Shown: positions 31,160 through 40,047, counted from the first letter of the stretch. The stretch is DNA of 64,000 bases from Kiritimatiellia bacterium (GCA_030744755.1 JASLPY010000010.1:43918-107917); one strand, 5' to 3'. Made by a program: numbers and translations. The notes: generated by a model not told the origin, from the letters alone.

Positions 31160-33217
31160 TTACACTGCCACGTTGGTATGGTCCGCCACCTCGGCGGGTT
31201 CCCCGGTAGCCGACGAGTCATCGGGCAACCAGATCCTGAACAATGATCCTTCTCCTAGCCGACTATCAACAGTCAGCCTCCCGTTCAAAGACTCTATGAT
31301 CTGGTGAGAAATGTAAAGGCCAAGGCCGCTCCCTTTGCCGACGGGTTTCGTGGTAAAGAACGGATCGAATATCCTTCCGATGTCATCGGGCGAAATGCCC
31401 GTACCATCGTCCGCAACGCTCAGCTCTATTCCACCGTCTTTGTTCTCGGCTGACACCGTTACGGTGCCACCGATATCCGTAGCATCCAAAGCGTTCATCA
31501 GCAGATTGAGCAGAACCTGTTGGACCTGCAGGGGCCGGCTCCGCGTGAGAAACCACGATGAATCATCGCCCTTTCCCCTATCGTTCGTGAAGTAGTTGCG
31601 CTCGATGTGGCGTTGCCTGGCCCTGCTGCTGCCTTCTACTAGTTGAATCGTGTCGTCAAGCAGCACCGGGATATTGATAACCTCCTCACTCTCTTCACCC
31701 CTGGAAAACACCAGCAGATTCTGGATAATGTTCTTACAGCGAAACACGTTATCGCCTATCCGCTTCAGATGATTTGCGGTCGAACTCCTTTCTTCATCCG
31801 AAGACATACTGCCATCTTCTCTCTCCGCCAGGATTTCGGCCGAACTGGCAACAATGGCGAGCGGATTATTGATTTCGTGCGCTATACCGGCGGCCAATTG
31901 CCCTACCGCAGCCATTCTGCCGGTTTGCATGATCTGGATTTCCATCTCCTTAAGATGGCTGATGTCCTGAATCAGAACCAGCACCTGGTTGATTTCACCG
32001 CCCGTAGAGAGAAGCGGGGTACAGCTCGTCAGAAAGAAACGCTGAACGCCATTCAGTCGAATGGATCTTTCACGGGTCACAGGAGCATTTGCATCTCGGG
32101 CGCTGTTGATCGGACATGATTCGCATCCGGCATCTCCCTGCCACAACAGGCTGCAGCCGGTCTGGTCCAGAATGTCTGCCCCAAACCACTCTTGTGCAAT
32201 CTCATTTGCCCATACAACTTTGTTCTGCAAGTCTGTTATCAGGAGACCGGCGCCGACATTACGCACTATGTCTTCTGTCTTCGCGCGTTCCTGCGACAGG
32301 ATCTCACCGGCTTCGAGGATTTCTATCCCGCGCGTACGTAGTTTGTCCATTATTGTAGTTGTGAAGTACGCCGTGCAACAGGCTGTGGCAACGAATGCGC
32401 CGAGGAATCCCGACACGTAGGTCCATCCATGCGATCTGAGTTGCTCGCCGACTACCCCGGAGCCGTACAACAGGGGGAAAGAAGCTAACACCGCCGACTT
32501 CTCGAGGACAGCCATGCAGCAGAAAAGTGAACAGGCGATCAGTGTTACCAGGTAGGTCTCTCCCTTGTTGAGCAGGATTCCGGCAATAACAATGTGAAAC
32601 AGGTAGAAAAGGAAAAAGGGATTGTTGATGCCACCGGAAAAGTAGATCATCAGGGTAAGCGAGACCAGGTCAAGAAAGACGTGGACAAATGCCACGCGTA
32701 TTACGTTCTCCGTCTTGGGTGGATGAGTTGCGAGGAGCGCGTTGTAGCCAAGCATGGTGAAACCTATGAGGATCAGGGCAAGGGTGGAAAACGCGGAAAT
32801 GATCTGAAAGACAAACCGGCACATGATAGTCACTGCGAACACGCCGGCAATTGCGATCCACCGTAATCGAACGATCCAACTCGTCTGGCTGATGAGCTCT
32901 TCTAACTGGGTCTCTGCAACAATGGTCCTGAGCCCAGTTATCCCTGGAGGTGTGCTGGTGGGGCGCCTGTTCAGAATGTACCACGCGACGATCGCTGCAA
33001 GTGCAAAAGACGTACCGGTACCACGAACGATGTGCAAGACGTAGATCAGCGACTCGCTTGCACCCTGAAGAAAAGCTCGCTCAATGATCTCGTAAATGCC
33101 GAAGATCGCGAACCATGCGAGAAAAGCAATTGAAGATACCCGCGCCCATTTGATCACAATCCGCGCTCCAGTAGCTGGCTGACAGAATTTTCCTTTTCCG
33201 GGATGTCGGACGCACAT
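31160..33217 (-). CDS. Membrane sensor histidine kinase with PAS domain
   Basis: This protein (685 residues as drawn) has about eight membrane helices in its first 300 residues. A PAS domain follows with a cysteine cluster (GCSLLWQGDAGCESCPI), then a HisKA phospho-acceptor in AAGIAHEINNPLAIV and an ATPase domain with GKGSGLGLYISHQIIESLNGR. The first 20 residues before the first helix are unlike a membrane sensor start. A GTG at 33157 is a likely alternative start, giving about 665 residues. The many-helix input with no large periplasmic domain suggests sensing in the membrane (redox or quinone state). The PAS cysteines could bind a cofactor. It pairs with the sigma-54 regulator. Confidence 0.9.
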   Translation of the reverse strand: MCVRHPGKGKFCQPATGARIVIKWARVSSIAFLAWFAIFGIYEIIERAFLQGASESLIYVLHIVRGTGTSFALAAIVAWYILNRRPTSTPPGITGLRTIVAETQLEELISQTSWIVRLRWIAIAGVFAVTIMCRFVFQIISAFSTLALILIGFTMLGYNALLATHPPKTENVIRVAFVHVFLDLVSLTLMIYFSGGINNPFFLFYLFHIVIAGILLNKGETYLVTLIACSLFCCMAVLEKSAVLASFPLLYGSGVVGEQLRSHGWTYVSGFLGAFVATACCTAYFTTTIMDKLRTRGIEILEAGEILSQERAKTEDIVRNVGAGLLITDLQNKVVWANEIAQEWFGADILDQTGCSLLWQGDAGCESCPINSARDANAPVTRERSIRLNGVQRFFLTSCTPLLSTGGEINQVLVLIQDISHLKEMEIQIMQTGRMAAVGQLAAGIAHEINNPLAIVASSAEILAEREDGSMSSDEERSSTANHLKRIGDNVFRCKNIIQNLLVFSRGEESEEVINIPVLLDDTIQLVEGSSRARQRHIERNYFTNDRGKGDDSSWFLTRSRPLQVQQVLLNLLMNALDATDIGGTVTVSAENKDGGIELSVADDGTGISPDDIGRIFDPFFTTKPVGKGSGLGLYISHQIIESLNGRLTVDSRLGEGSLFRIWLPDDSSATGEPAEVADHTNVAV

Positions 33218-33302
33218 CCCTGATACGCGGCTAAAGGCACACGCTCATCATGAAAAAGCTACCGGAAAGCGGAAGAGGGGTCAAGCCAGGGGCGGCAAAC
33301 GA

Positions 33303-34018
33303 GCATTACCGCAGTTATGTGGAGTACGGGATTATGTTGAGTGGGTTCCGTAAGTCTCTGCGGATGAGGAAATCGGGCGAAGAACTACTTAACATAACTG
33401 CTGAGGCGCTCGCCACACTTCGTTGAGGAGAGGATTGAACCACCCGCGCTCCCGCGCTAGAGGGCCCGAGGACACGGAGGTTAGATGGGAGGAGGAGACT
33501 TGGGTTCCGGGGAAGTTGCATGAATCTGGCGGAATGACCCCCTCTACCTCTCATTCCTTTTCCCAGATTCATGCAACGTTTGCCATGGGGAGGAAGAAGA
33601 GAAAGAATGTAGGCTTCTCATTACCGCCTTTGTTCTGACCTCAGTCCTCCGTCCCCACAATCCCTCTCAAGAGGCAAACGCGACATGAATTTGATGATGG
33701 TTTTGCCTTTGTTCTGGAAAATGCCTGGCGACATGAAAGTCACAACGAAACCATCGTCAAATTCATGCCGCTCCCGGAAGCAGCGTCTCCTCCTCCCATC
33801 TAACCTCCGTGTCCTCGGGCCCTCTAGCGCGGGAGCGCGGGTGGTTACGTTCTCCAATTCTAATCCCCAGATCACATGCTGCTTATTCAATTCCGGCTAC
33901 TTTGGGCCATCACCATCCGCATTTATGTTGAGTAACTCCGCGACGTCACAGCACATTCACTGGAAGAGGCCAAATCTACTCAACATAATCCCGCACTCCA
34001 CATAACAGCGGTAATGGC
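33303..34018. mobile_element. 716-bp palindromic non-autonomous element with ~40-bp terminal inverted repeats
   Basis: Left end GCATTACCGC-A-GTTATGTGGAGT is mirrored at the right end (33978-34018) over about 44 bases with few mismatches. Each end holds two 11-bp direct repeats, TTATGTGGAGT and TTATGTTGAGT, 17 bases apart, plus a third inverted copy 43-45 bases inward (33387, 33923). Inside is a perfect 60-bp inverted repeat (33440-33499 and 33785-33844). Two further hairpins lie within it, around GCATGAATCTGG/CCCAGATTCATGC and ATGAATTTGATGATGG/CCATCGTCAAATTCAT. There is no transposase or other credible gene; the ORFs here are palindrome translations. It lies between the kinase start and the end of the SPFH gene. 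Confidence 0.8.
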
Positions 34019-34096
34019 TCGACAGACCGGCGACCGCCCGGCGGCCACTATGCAACGCGGTTGTCCCGTCCAACATCAGTCGAAGGGGAAGCGCCT

Positions 34097-35356
34097 TCAC
34101 GGTTTTACTTCGATGTTCTCTAGCTGCTTAATCTGGTTCATGAGAAAGATGTCCAGAATGGGATTGCCACTGCTCGAATCTCCTTCGCCTCTCCCAATGA
34201 TTGTGGTGGGAACATTTACGTCCTTTAGAGCCTCCGCAATTCCTGTAAGAGTTTCCTTCTGCATCTCGAGTCTCAACTCAAGTGAACCGTCGGCCTCGGC
34301 AAGAGCTTTTCGTCCCTCAGCTTCACTGATGGCTGCCTGCTTCTTGCCCTCCGCCTGGGTGATTATGGCATCCTTCTCTAACTCGGCTTTCGCGAGTTCG
34401 ATTTCAGCTACCTCACGCGCCTTTTCTGCCAGCACCAATGCAACGGTCTTCTCGGATTCTGCATTGATCATCGCTACTTCATCTTCCATTTCTGCCTGGA
34501 TTGTCGCTTCGAGCTTCTTGTGTTCTTCCTGTGCTTTTGTCTCGGCCAACAGCTTCTCTTCTTCCGCCGCCGCAGTTATCGTCTCCTGCTTCAACTTCTC
34601 TGCGGTCAACATGGCTATGTTTCTTTCCTGTTCCAGCAGGCGATGTTCATCCAGCTTGGTCTGAGTCTGGTTATCGTACTCGATATGCTTCAGTGTGAAA
34701 TTGGCGATTCCGAGTCCGAATTTGCTGCTTATGCCGGGCAACCTTTCTATCTCATTATCGCCAGCGATGCGAGGGGACGTCAGGACCTCGCCATCGACGA
34801 CTTTCTTGTCGTATGCGATAAGCCCGTTTCGTAGAGCGTCAAAAATGTCTCTTATGAATTGCCCTCTGTTCTTAACACTGTCACCGCTTTCGTAGTTCGC
34901 AGCAACAAGCGTTAGAACTGTGTTGACATTGGCCTTTATCAGTCTTTTCAGGACCTCTTCAGTACGAGCAATATTGACGATTAGCCTCATTTGCTCCTCA
35001 TCAGCAGGAAGAGAATATCGAACATAGGCGTTAACGCTGCCCTGCCCATTGTCCTTGAAGGTCACAACTATGGCATCTTCTATTTTATGAAGACCCTTTT
35101 TGTGCTCCTCGAATGTTTTCACAAAACTGACAATCGAGGAGATCTGGAATTTTGTTACCCTTCCGAACGGCCCCTTCCAGTAAATGCCTGGTGATTGGAT
35201 TATCTTCAATTTACCACTTGGCCACTTCTGCAGTACGTGGTAGTAGCCAGCCACATTGTGGCCAAACAGCGTCCAGCATATCGCCGCGGCAACAATGATA
35301 CCTGCAGCGCCCTTGAACAGCTTATTGTTACTCTTGAGATCCATTTCTTTGTTCAT
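34097..35356 (-). CDS. SPFH/Band 7 (prohibitin-like) membrane protein
   Basis: This 419-residue protein has an N-terminal membrane anchor (FKGAAGIIVAAAICWTLFG), an SPFH domain at about 40-240, then a long Ala/Glu/Lys-rich coiled coil (about 240-390) ending in a short tail. GGAGGG five bases before the ATG at 35356 sets the start. SPFH proteins form large ring or dome assemblies in the membrane and organise proteases or respiratory proteins. It is the last gene of the amt-haoCA-like run, 24 bases after the FGE-like gene. A link to the HAO-like complex is suggested by position only. Confidence 0.85.
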   Translation of the reverse strand: MNKEMDLKSNNKLFKGAAGIIVAAAICWTLFGHNVAGYYHVLQKWPSGKLKIIQSPGIYWKGPFGRVTKFQISSIVSFVKTFEEHKKGLHKIEDAIVVTFKDNGQGSVNAYVRYSLPADEEQMRLIVNIARTEEVLKRLIKANVNTVLTLVAANYESGDSVKNRGQFIRDIFDALRNGLIAYDKKVVDGEVLTSPRIAGDNEIERLPGISSKFGLGIANFTLKHIEYDNQTQTKLDEHRLLEQERNIAMLTAEKLKQETITAAAEEEKLLAETKAQEEHKKLEATIQAEMEDEVAMINAESEKTVALVLAEKAREVAEIELAKAELEKDAIITQAEGKKQAAISEAEGRKALAEADGSLELRLEMQKETLTGIAEALKDVNVPTTIIGRGEGDSSSGNPILDIFLMNQIKQLENIEVKP

Positions 35357-35380
35357 ATTCCCTCCTTGTTGTTCCATTTT

Positions 35381-36199
35381 TCAATTAAAGACACACCTGA
35401 ATCCTACATCCGGCAAACACACGTTAGGCCGACATGCACGCCTGGCCGATACTCTCAAATCCTCCCAGTCACTTTTCCATGAACCGCCGCGGATCACTTT
35501 CAGGTGGCGGTTGATAGAAGGCGACGGGTCAATCTGCTCGTCTTCCATGTACATTTCATATCCATCAACAGTCCATTCAGCGGCATTGCCAATGACGTCC
35601 TGCAAACCATATCCATTTATTGAGTAACGTCCTCCCTTGACTGTTCCTCGCACGTCAGATTCCTTCCACTGCGTAAGGTGCGATTTGAAATCCTTCCCCC
35701 ACGGGTAATCGATATTCTTGAATCCGCCTCGAGAGGCATACTCCCACTGGGCTTCCGAAGGTAACGCTTTTCCCATCCACTCTGCGTAGGCTCTGGCGGC
35801 ATACCAACTGATATAGACAATCGGATGTTCCGCCTTCTCCGAAGGAAAAGACAGCCCATCCCAATCGCACAGGTAGTTGAGGTCAGCAAAGTCAAGATCG
35901 ACACTTTCTTTTCTCCACTCCGGGCATTCCTCAACGAATTCCTGGTATTCCCGGTAAGTGACTTCATCGCGATCCATCAAGAAAGAAGAGAGTTTCACCA
36001 GGTGCACAGGTTTTTCATCCAGAGCACCGTGCTCACTTCCCATCCGAAAAGCACCTTGATCGATCGGCATCATATTGGTCGGCGGGGTGAGGGGTGATTC
36101 TTCGCGCTTTGACTTGATGTGATTGACCAGAACCCCACCGATCACTAACACCGCAACCAGACCTGCAATGATGGCTTTCTTGAACCGTTTCAGTTTCAT
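35381..36199 (-). CDS. Formylglycine-generating-enzyme-like (FGE-sulfatase domain) protein
   Basis: This 272-residue protein has an N-terminal membrane anchor (AIIAGLVAVLVIGGVLV) and a SUMF1/FGE domain: GAFRMGSEHGALDEKPVH at the start, YISWYAARAYAEWMGK, LPSEAQWEYASRGG in the middle, and VGFRCVF at the end. True FGE enzymes convert a sulfatase Cys to formylglycine with an active-site Cys pair. I cannot confirm that pair, and no sulfatase gene is near, so this may be a structural or maturation member of the family. The ATG at 36199 fits the anchor better than the upstream one. It is 40 bases downstream of the HAO-like gene. Confidence 0.8.
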   Translation of the reverse strand: MKLKRFKKAIIAGLVAVLVIGGVLVNHIKSKREESPLTPPTNMMPIDQGAFRMGSEHGALDEKPVHLVKLSSFLMDRDEVTYREYQEFVEECPEWRKESVDLDFADLNYLCDWDGLSFPSEKAEHPIVYISWYAARAYAEWMGKALPSEAQWEYASRGGFKNIDYPWGKDFKSHLTQWKESDVRGTVKGGRYSINGYGLQDVIGNAAEWTVDGYEMYMEDEQIDPSPSINRHLKVIRGGSWKSDWEDLRVSARRACRPNVCLPDVGFRCVFN

Positions 36200-36239
36200 A
36201 TCAACCTGTTCTGCTAACATTGTTCTGTAATGAACTCTA

Positions 36240-37487
36240 TTACCTGTCCTTCTTGTCCTTTTCCTCGCGGATCTCCTGCATCATGTGTTTTAGTTCCAAC
36301 CTGTGCTTGGCCAGTTCATAGAAGCCATGCCACTGGGTGAAATCCGGAGCCATCATCGATGCGCCCATCCGCGCCCTCCTGCCCTCGTGGTGCCAGAACT
36401 CGAAGTACTTGTACTCGATCATTTCATCGAACTTGTCCTTCGTTAAATACTTCTCTGCGTAAAGCGCATCCATACCCTGCTTTATCGGGTCGAAATACTC
36501 TTTGTTATAGAGCTCAACAGCTCTATCAAACTGATGGTAGTGGTTGTCAGCCCAACTTCGTGAGTGGCAGGAAAGACAGACTGTTTTCATCGCAGACCTC
36601 TTTTCCTCCCAGTTATCGGTTTTTGAAGTCCTGGGACGTTCCAGCTCCCACGAAAGCCGGGAGCTGACATTGTGCGTCGGCGTTAGCTCACCAATGCCTG
36701 ACATGTGGCAGGTTGCGCATGTAGGTGCACGGTGATGTTTCGTATCCCATGCATCGCTGGAAACATCCAGATTCCATGTGTGACCCTCAGATGCATAGAT
36801 GACACCATGTTTGGACTCATTGTATATCTCTAGCTGCGGGTGATCCGGACCCATATGGCATGTACCGCATGTTTCCGGCCTTCTTGCTTCTGCAATGGAA
36901 AACTTGTGCCTGGTATGACAGGCCGTACAGGAACCTTTGCTGCCGTCAGGATTGATTCGACCAATTCCATTATTCGGCCATGTGTCAGGATCCAGTTTTC
37001 CATCTTTAACTTTAACTACTGAACCGTGACACTTCTCACAGCCATTGATTGCAGCGGCTTCGCCCTCAATATGATACGCCAGAACATTATCACCGGCACG
37101 ATCACCTGAGAGATCCTGAACAAAAGATGACGCTTTGTGATGAAGTGACTGGTTGAATTCAGCTACCTGCCGGGGGTGACAGCGCGAACAGTCTTTCGGG
37201 GTGACGAGGGGCGAGATATACACACCCTCATGAGCCATGGCGTCAACGTCTGTTTTCTCGGCTTCATGGCAATCTATACATGTGACTCTTGCCTTGGCAT
37301 GAAGACTGTTTTCCCAGTCATGAACGATACCGGATGAGGTGCGCGCGTGACATGTCTCGCACTTCTTCGCCTGGATGCGGTCTTTTCTCAACGCTCTGAG
37401 GCCGTCTGCATATGCAGAAGTACAGATAACGAGAAACAGAACAGATAATAGCGATGTTTTCATAGGTAGTTTTATTCCTTCATTCAT
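36240..37487 (-). CDS. Octaheme hydroxylamine oxidoreductase (HAO)-family cytochrome, probably reductive
   Basis: This 415-residue protein has a signal peptide (SLLSVLFLVICTSAYA) and eight CxxCH motifs: CETCH, CIDCH, CSRCH, CEKCH, CTACH, CGTCH, CATCH, CLSCH. The C-terminal helices contain WHHEGRRARMGASMM and WHGFYELAKH, signatures of the HAO family, not of pentaheme NrfA. Where I expect the tyrosine that cross-links to the catalytic heme in oxidising HAOs (PDYTxWHG), this protein has Phe (PDFTQWHG, near residue 383). Loss of that Tyr is associated with reductive HAOs such as those of Epsilonproteobacteria. The start at 37487 overlaps the stop of the tetraheme gene as ATGA. Nitrite to hydroxylamine is the inferred reaction. 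Confidence 0.88.
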   Translation of the reverse strand: MNEGIKLPMKTSLLSVLFLVICTSAYADGLRALRKDRIQAKKCETCHARTSSGIVHDWENSLHAKARVTCIDCHEAEKTDVDAMAHEGVYISPLVTPKDCSRCHPRQVAEFNQSLHHKASSFVQDLSGDRAGDNVLAYHIEGEAAAINGCEKCHGSVVKVKDGKLDPDTWPNNGIGRINPDGSKGSCTACHTRHKFSIAEARRPETCGTCHMGPDHPQLEIYNESKHGVIYASEGHTWNLDVSSDAWDTKHHRAPTCATCHMSGIGELTPTHNVSSRLSWELERPRTSKTDNWEEKRSAMKTVCLSCHSRSWADNHYHQFDRAVELYNKEYFDPIKQGMDALYAEKYLTKDKFDEMIEYKYFEFWHHEGRRARMGASMMAPDFTQWHGFYELAKHRLELKHMMQEIREEKDKKDR

Positions 37488-37993
37488 GATTCGTGATCCG
37501 TGTGTACTAAATTGCGGTGGCATTCAAGGCATGACTTGGCCTCTCCGTTCAAGAAAGCCCGGTGGCCCATAAACCCGCCTCGCGGCATCCCTGCAGGCAA
37601 GAGGTCCTTGTGACATTTCCTGCACGAATCGGGACTGATGTTCTTTACCGCTTTACATTTCCAGGCTTCATGATCGATATCTTCCGGCTTCAGCAGCATA
37701 TGTCTGAACGTGTCATTCGCTCCCTGTGTGATCTTTGTGTACCATTTACTGAATGTACCTGGAGGAAGGTGGCAGTCAGCACATTCAGCAACCACCCCAC
37801 TCCTGTTGTTGAAATGTGACGAATTCTTGTATTGCTGATATGGCTGAACCATCTCGTGACAGGAGACACAGAATTCAGTCGTGGACGAGTAATGGTACGA
37901 CCACTTTGTTGCCCAGTGAGCACCCGTAAGGAACAATGTTGTAGACAACGATACCATTGCTATCTGCTTTTTATGTACGCCCTTGCTGAACAT
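37484..37993 (-). CDS. NapC/NrfH-type tetraheme quinol dehydrogenase (HaoC-like)
   Basis: This 169-residue protein has one N-terminal membrane helix and four c-heme motifs, CVSCH, CADCH, CRKCH and CLECH. The first reads CVSCHEM, matching the CxxCHxM of NrfH, where the Met ligates heme 1 near the quinol site. Family members take electrons from menaquinol to a periplasmic multiheme partner. The coding sequence overlaps the HAO-like gene by ATGA, so the partner is almost certainly that octaheme protein. The arrangement is the haoCA pair described for Epsilonproteobacteria. It begins 14 bases after the amt stop. Confidence 0.9.
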   Translation of the reverse strand: MFSKGVHKKQIAMVSLSTTLFLTGAHWATKWSYHYSSTTEFCVSCHEMVQPYQQYKNSSHFNNRSGVVAECADCHLPPGTFSKWYTKITQGANDTFRHMLLKPEDIDHEAWKCKAVKNISPDSCRKCHKDLLPAGMPRGGFMGHRAFLNGEAKSCLECHRNLVHTDHES

Positions 37994-38006
37994 AGAACAT
38001 CATGCG

Positions 38007-39341
38007 CTATTTGTTGTGCCATACCTGGAAATCCGGGTACGCTTCGTTCGCGTGCTCGGACAGGTCCAGACCTCTGAGTTCATCCTGTTCGCTGACCCGC
38101 AACTTGACTGCGAATGAGATGACTTTGAACACGAAGTATGAGACGAAGAAGGCCCATACGAAGGCGACAACGGATCCGAGAAGCTGTATCAGTATGTTGC
38201 GTAGTTGAAACATCTCACCCGACTTGAACATACCAACAGCAACTGTGCCCCAGAACCCGCACACACCATGCACAGATATAGCTCCAACGGGATCGTCTAT
38301 CCCCCTCTTGTCAAAGAAGATGATCGAATGAACAACAATAACTCCTGCGAAACCTCCAATAACAATGGCCCAGATCGGTTCAACATGCGCGCATCCAGCA
38401 GTAATTGCGACCAGCCCTGCCAGCGCTCCGTTCAAAGTTATTCCCGCATCTGCTTTCCCGAATTTGAAACATGCCGTGGTCATGCCGGCAATAGCGCCCC
38501 CTGCCCCTGCCAAGGTGGTGTTTATGAGGATCTGCGCAATTGTTTCATTTCCTGAAAGCGTGTTGCCGGCATTGAAACCGTACCAGCCAAACCACAAGAT
38601 GAGGGTGCCAAGCGCCGCCAGCGGAAGATTATGTCCCGGTATCGGTGCTACCGAGCCATCAGGTCTGAATTTTCCGATTCTGGGACCAAGAACCAACGTA
38701 CCTGCGAGGCCCGCCCACCCTCCCAAGGCATGGATTACTGTGGATCCGGCAAAGTCTATGAATCCAAGGTTCTCAAGCCAGCCACTACCATCATGTAGCC
38801 CTCCCCACACCCAGCTGCCAAAAACCGGATAAATGAAGACGGCCATCGCGGTAGTAAACATCAAGCTTGCCACGAAACTCGTACGCTCAGCCATCGCACC
38901 TGAAACAATAGCCGCAACGGAAGAGACAAAGACAAGTTGGTACATCCAGAATGAATAAAGCCACGGATCTTGATTTGCTGCATAACTGTGCAGGAAGAAA
39001 CCATCTATTCCAAAAAGTCCATTGGTCGCCCCAAACATCAAACCAAACCCAAACGCCCAGAAGGCAACCGAGCTGACAGCAAAGTCCATGACGTTCTTCA
39101 TGATGGCATTGACAGCATTCTTTCCACGCGTGAAGCCGATTTCCACCATGCTGAAGCCTGCCTTCATGAAGAAAACAAGAATGGCGGCCAGACAGATCCA
39201 TACGAAGTCCAGGTTTGTCTGCACCTCTTCTGACGTGACAGGTACTCTCGTATAATCCGCATAAGCTGCGCTGCTATACAGGAATAGCGAAGCGATGCCG
39301 ATTCCGGTCGCCAGCTTTCGTGGGTAACGATTCATCTTCAT
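38007..39341 (-). CDS. amt: Ammonium transporter Amt
   Basis: This 444-residue protein has a cleavable-looking signal (ending near SAAYAD) and eleven membrane segments of the Amt/MEP/Rh family. The twin pore histidines are in DFAGSTVIHALGG and AISVHGVCGFWGT. The signature GFSMVEIGFTRGKNA is also present. The 3' end follows the usual acidic tail. No glnK gene adjoins it. It is the first gene of the amt-haoC-haoA-like run on this strand. That fits import of ammonium, or escape and recapture of the ammonium made by nitrite reduction. Confidence 0.95.
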   Translation of the reverse strand: MKMNRYPRKLATGIGIASLFLYSSAAYADYTRVPVTSEEVQTNLDFVWICLAAILVFFMKAGFSMVEIGFTRGKNAVNAIMKNVMDFAVSSVAFWAFGFGLMFGATNGLFGIDGFFLHSYAANQDPWLYSFWMYQLVFVSSVAAIVSGAMAERTSFVASLMFTTAMAVFIYPVFGSWVWGGLHDGSGWLENLGFIDFAGSTVIHALGGWAGLAGTLVLGPRIGKFRPDGSVAPIPGHNLPLAALGTLILWFGWYGFNAGNTLSGNETIAQILINTTLAGAGGAIAGMTTACFKFGKADAGITLNGALAGLVAITAGCAHVEPIWAIVIGGFAGVIVVHSIIFFDKRGIDDPVGAISVHGVCGFWGTVAVGMFKSGEMFQLRNILIQLLGSVVAFVWAFFVSYFVFKVISFAVKLRVSEQDELRGLDLSEHANEAYPDFQVWHNK

Positions 39342-39360
39342 CCATTATTCCTTCCTACCG

Positions 39361-39433
39361 GTCAGGGCCATCCCCTGACAAAAAGAGAGCCGGCGTATCG
39401 AGACCATCCAGGTCCTTCTCGATATCGCCGGCT
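39361..39433 (-). promoter_or_regulatory. Amt leader with two hairpins, one terminator-like
   Basis: In the amt direction the leader holds a 16-bp hairpin (AGCCGGCG..ATCGAGA/TCTCGAT..CGCCGGCT, one bulge) followed at once by CTCTTTTTG. Then comes a second hairpin, GTCAGGG/CCCTGAC (39361-39379), and the AGGAAGGA site. It is either an intrinsic terminator of something upstream or an attenuator controlling amt and haoCA. I see no known riboswitch consensus. Confidence 0.55.
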
Positions 39434-39483
39434 TAAGTCCGTGTTTGCTTCGTGCCGTGCTTAAAAGGGTTGTCTTTGCTCTG

Positions 39484-39702
39484 CTATCTTTTCTTTGGCC
39501 TTAATTCACTGCCAATATGTTCCAACACTCTGTCGATCTTCCAAGGTTCTGTACCCCTGCACATCAAGGTCATGGTATGACGCGTTTCGGGGTTTAGATT
39601 CTGAAGATACCTCACGAGTTCCTTTTGCCTCCCGGTGAGAGGCCCAATCGACTCGTCATCACTCCCAGCATTCTCCTTACCGGAGTACATGTCACCACCC
39701 AT
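39484..39702 (-). CDS. Possible small protein upstream of amt, unknown
   Basis: This open frame of 72 residues starts MGGDMYSGKENAG and has a basic C-terminus (IGSELRPKKR) and a predicted helical middle (GRQKELVRYLQNLNPETRH). GGTGG stands upstream of the internal ATG at 39690, giving 68 residues. It is not recognised as any family. It could be a regulator of the amt operon, but coding is not certain. Confidence 0.35.
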   Translation of the reverse strand: MGGDMYSGKENAGSDDESIGPLTGRQKELVRYLQNLNPETRHTMTLMCRGTEPWKIDRVLEHIGSELRPKKR

Positions 39703-40047
39703 GATCTGTCACCACCCATAATTGCTTCGTTGGCATTTCTGATAGCGAAGAGTATTCGCAGAAACTGTGCCACTTGCACTGATTCATCGAAAAGCGCTGT
39801 AAACAAGGCCTTTTCCCCGTATCAGCTCGTTTCTCTTGCAGATAAACAACAAGCAGCATAACACAATCCTGTAGCGTGTCTACCCATTAGTTACATTATT
39901 GTGACACCAGAAGACCACCCTCGCCATTATGGACCGTGGGGCACTCAAGGATCGGCAATGCTCTGAATAACCTATGGGTGCCTCAGTGATTGGGTTTGTT
40001 TTGCATATTACGTTGAGATCGGTGACCCATTTCTGTAAACTGATGAT
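39703..40047. other. Gene-free stretch between divergent genes
   Basis: This gap of 345 bases contains no supportable gene. A short direct repeat, TGTCACCACCCA, is found twice near 39687 and 39707. It should hold promoters for the divergent lipoprotein and the small minus-strand ORF. I cannot place their -10/-35 boxes with confidence. Confidence 0.5.

Noticed and set aside
33423-34005. Short ORFs within the 716-bp element
   Set aside because: They are translations of both arms of the same inverted repeat, so they mirror each other and do not look like genes.
36240-37487. NrfA pentaheme nitrite reductase
   Set aside because: Eight CxxCH motifs, no CxxCK motif, and the HAO C-terminal signature.
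39434-39480. Sigma-54 promoter upstream of amt (GGCACGAAGCAAAC)
   Set aside because: The -12 dinucleotide is AC at the required spacing, not GC, so it does not fit the strict rule.
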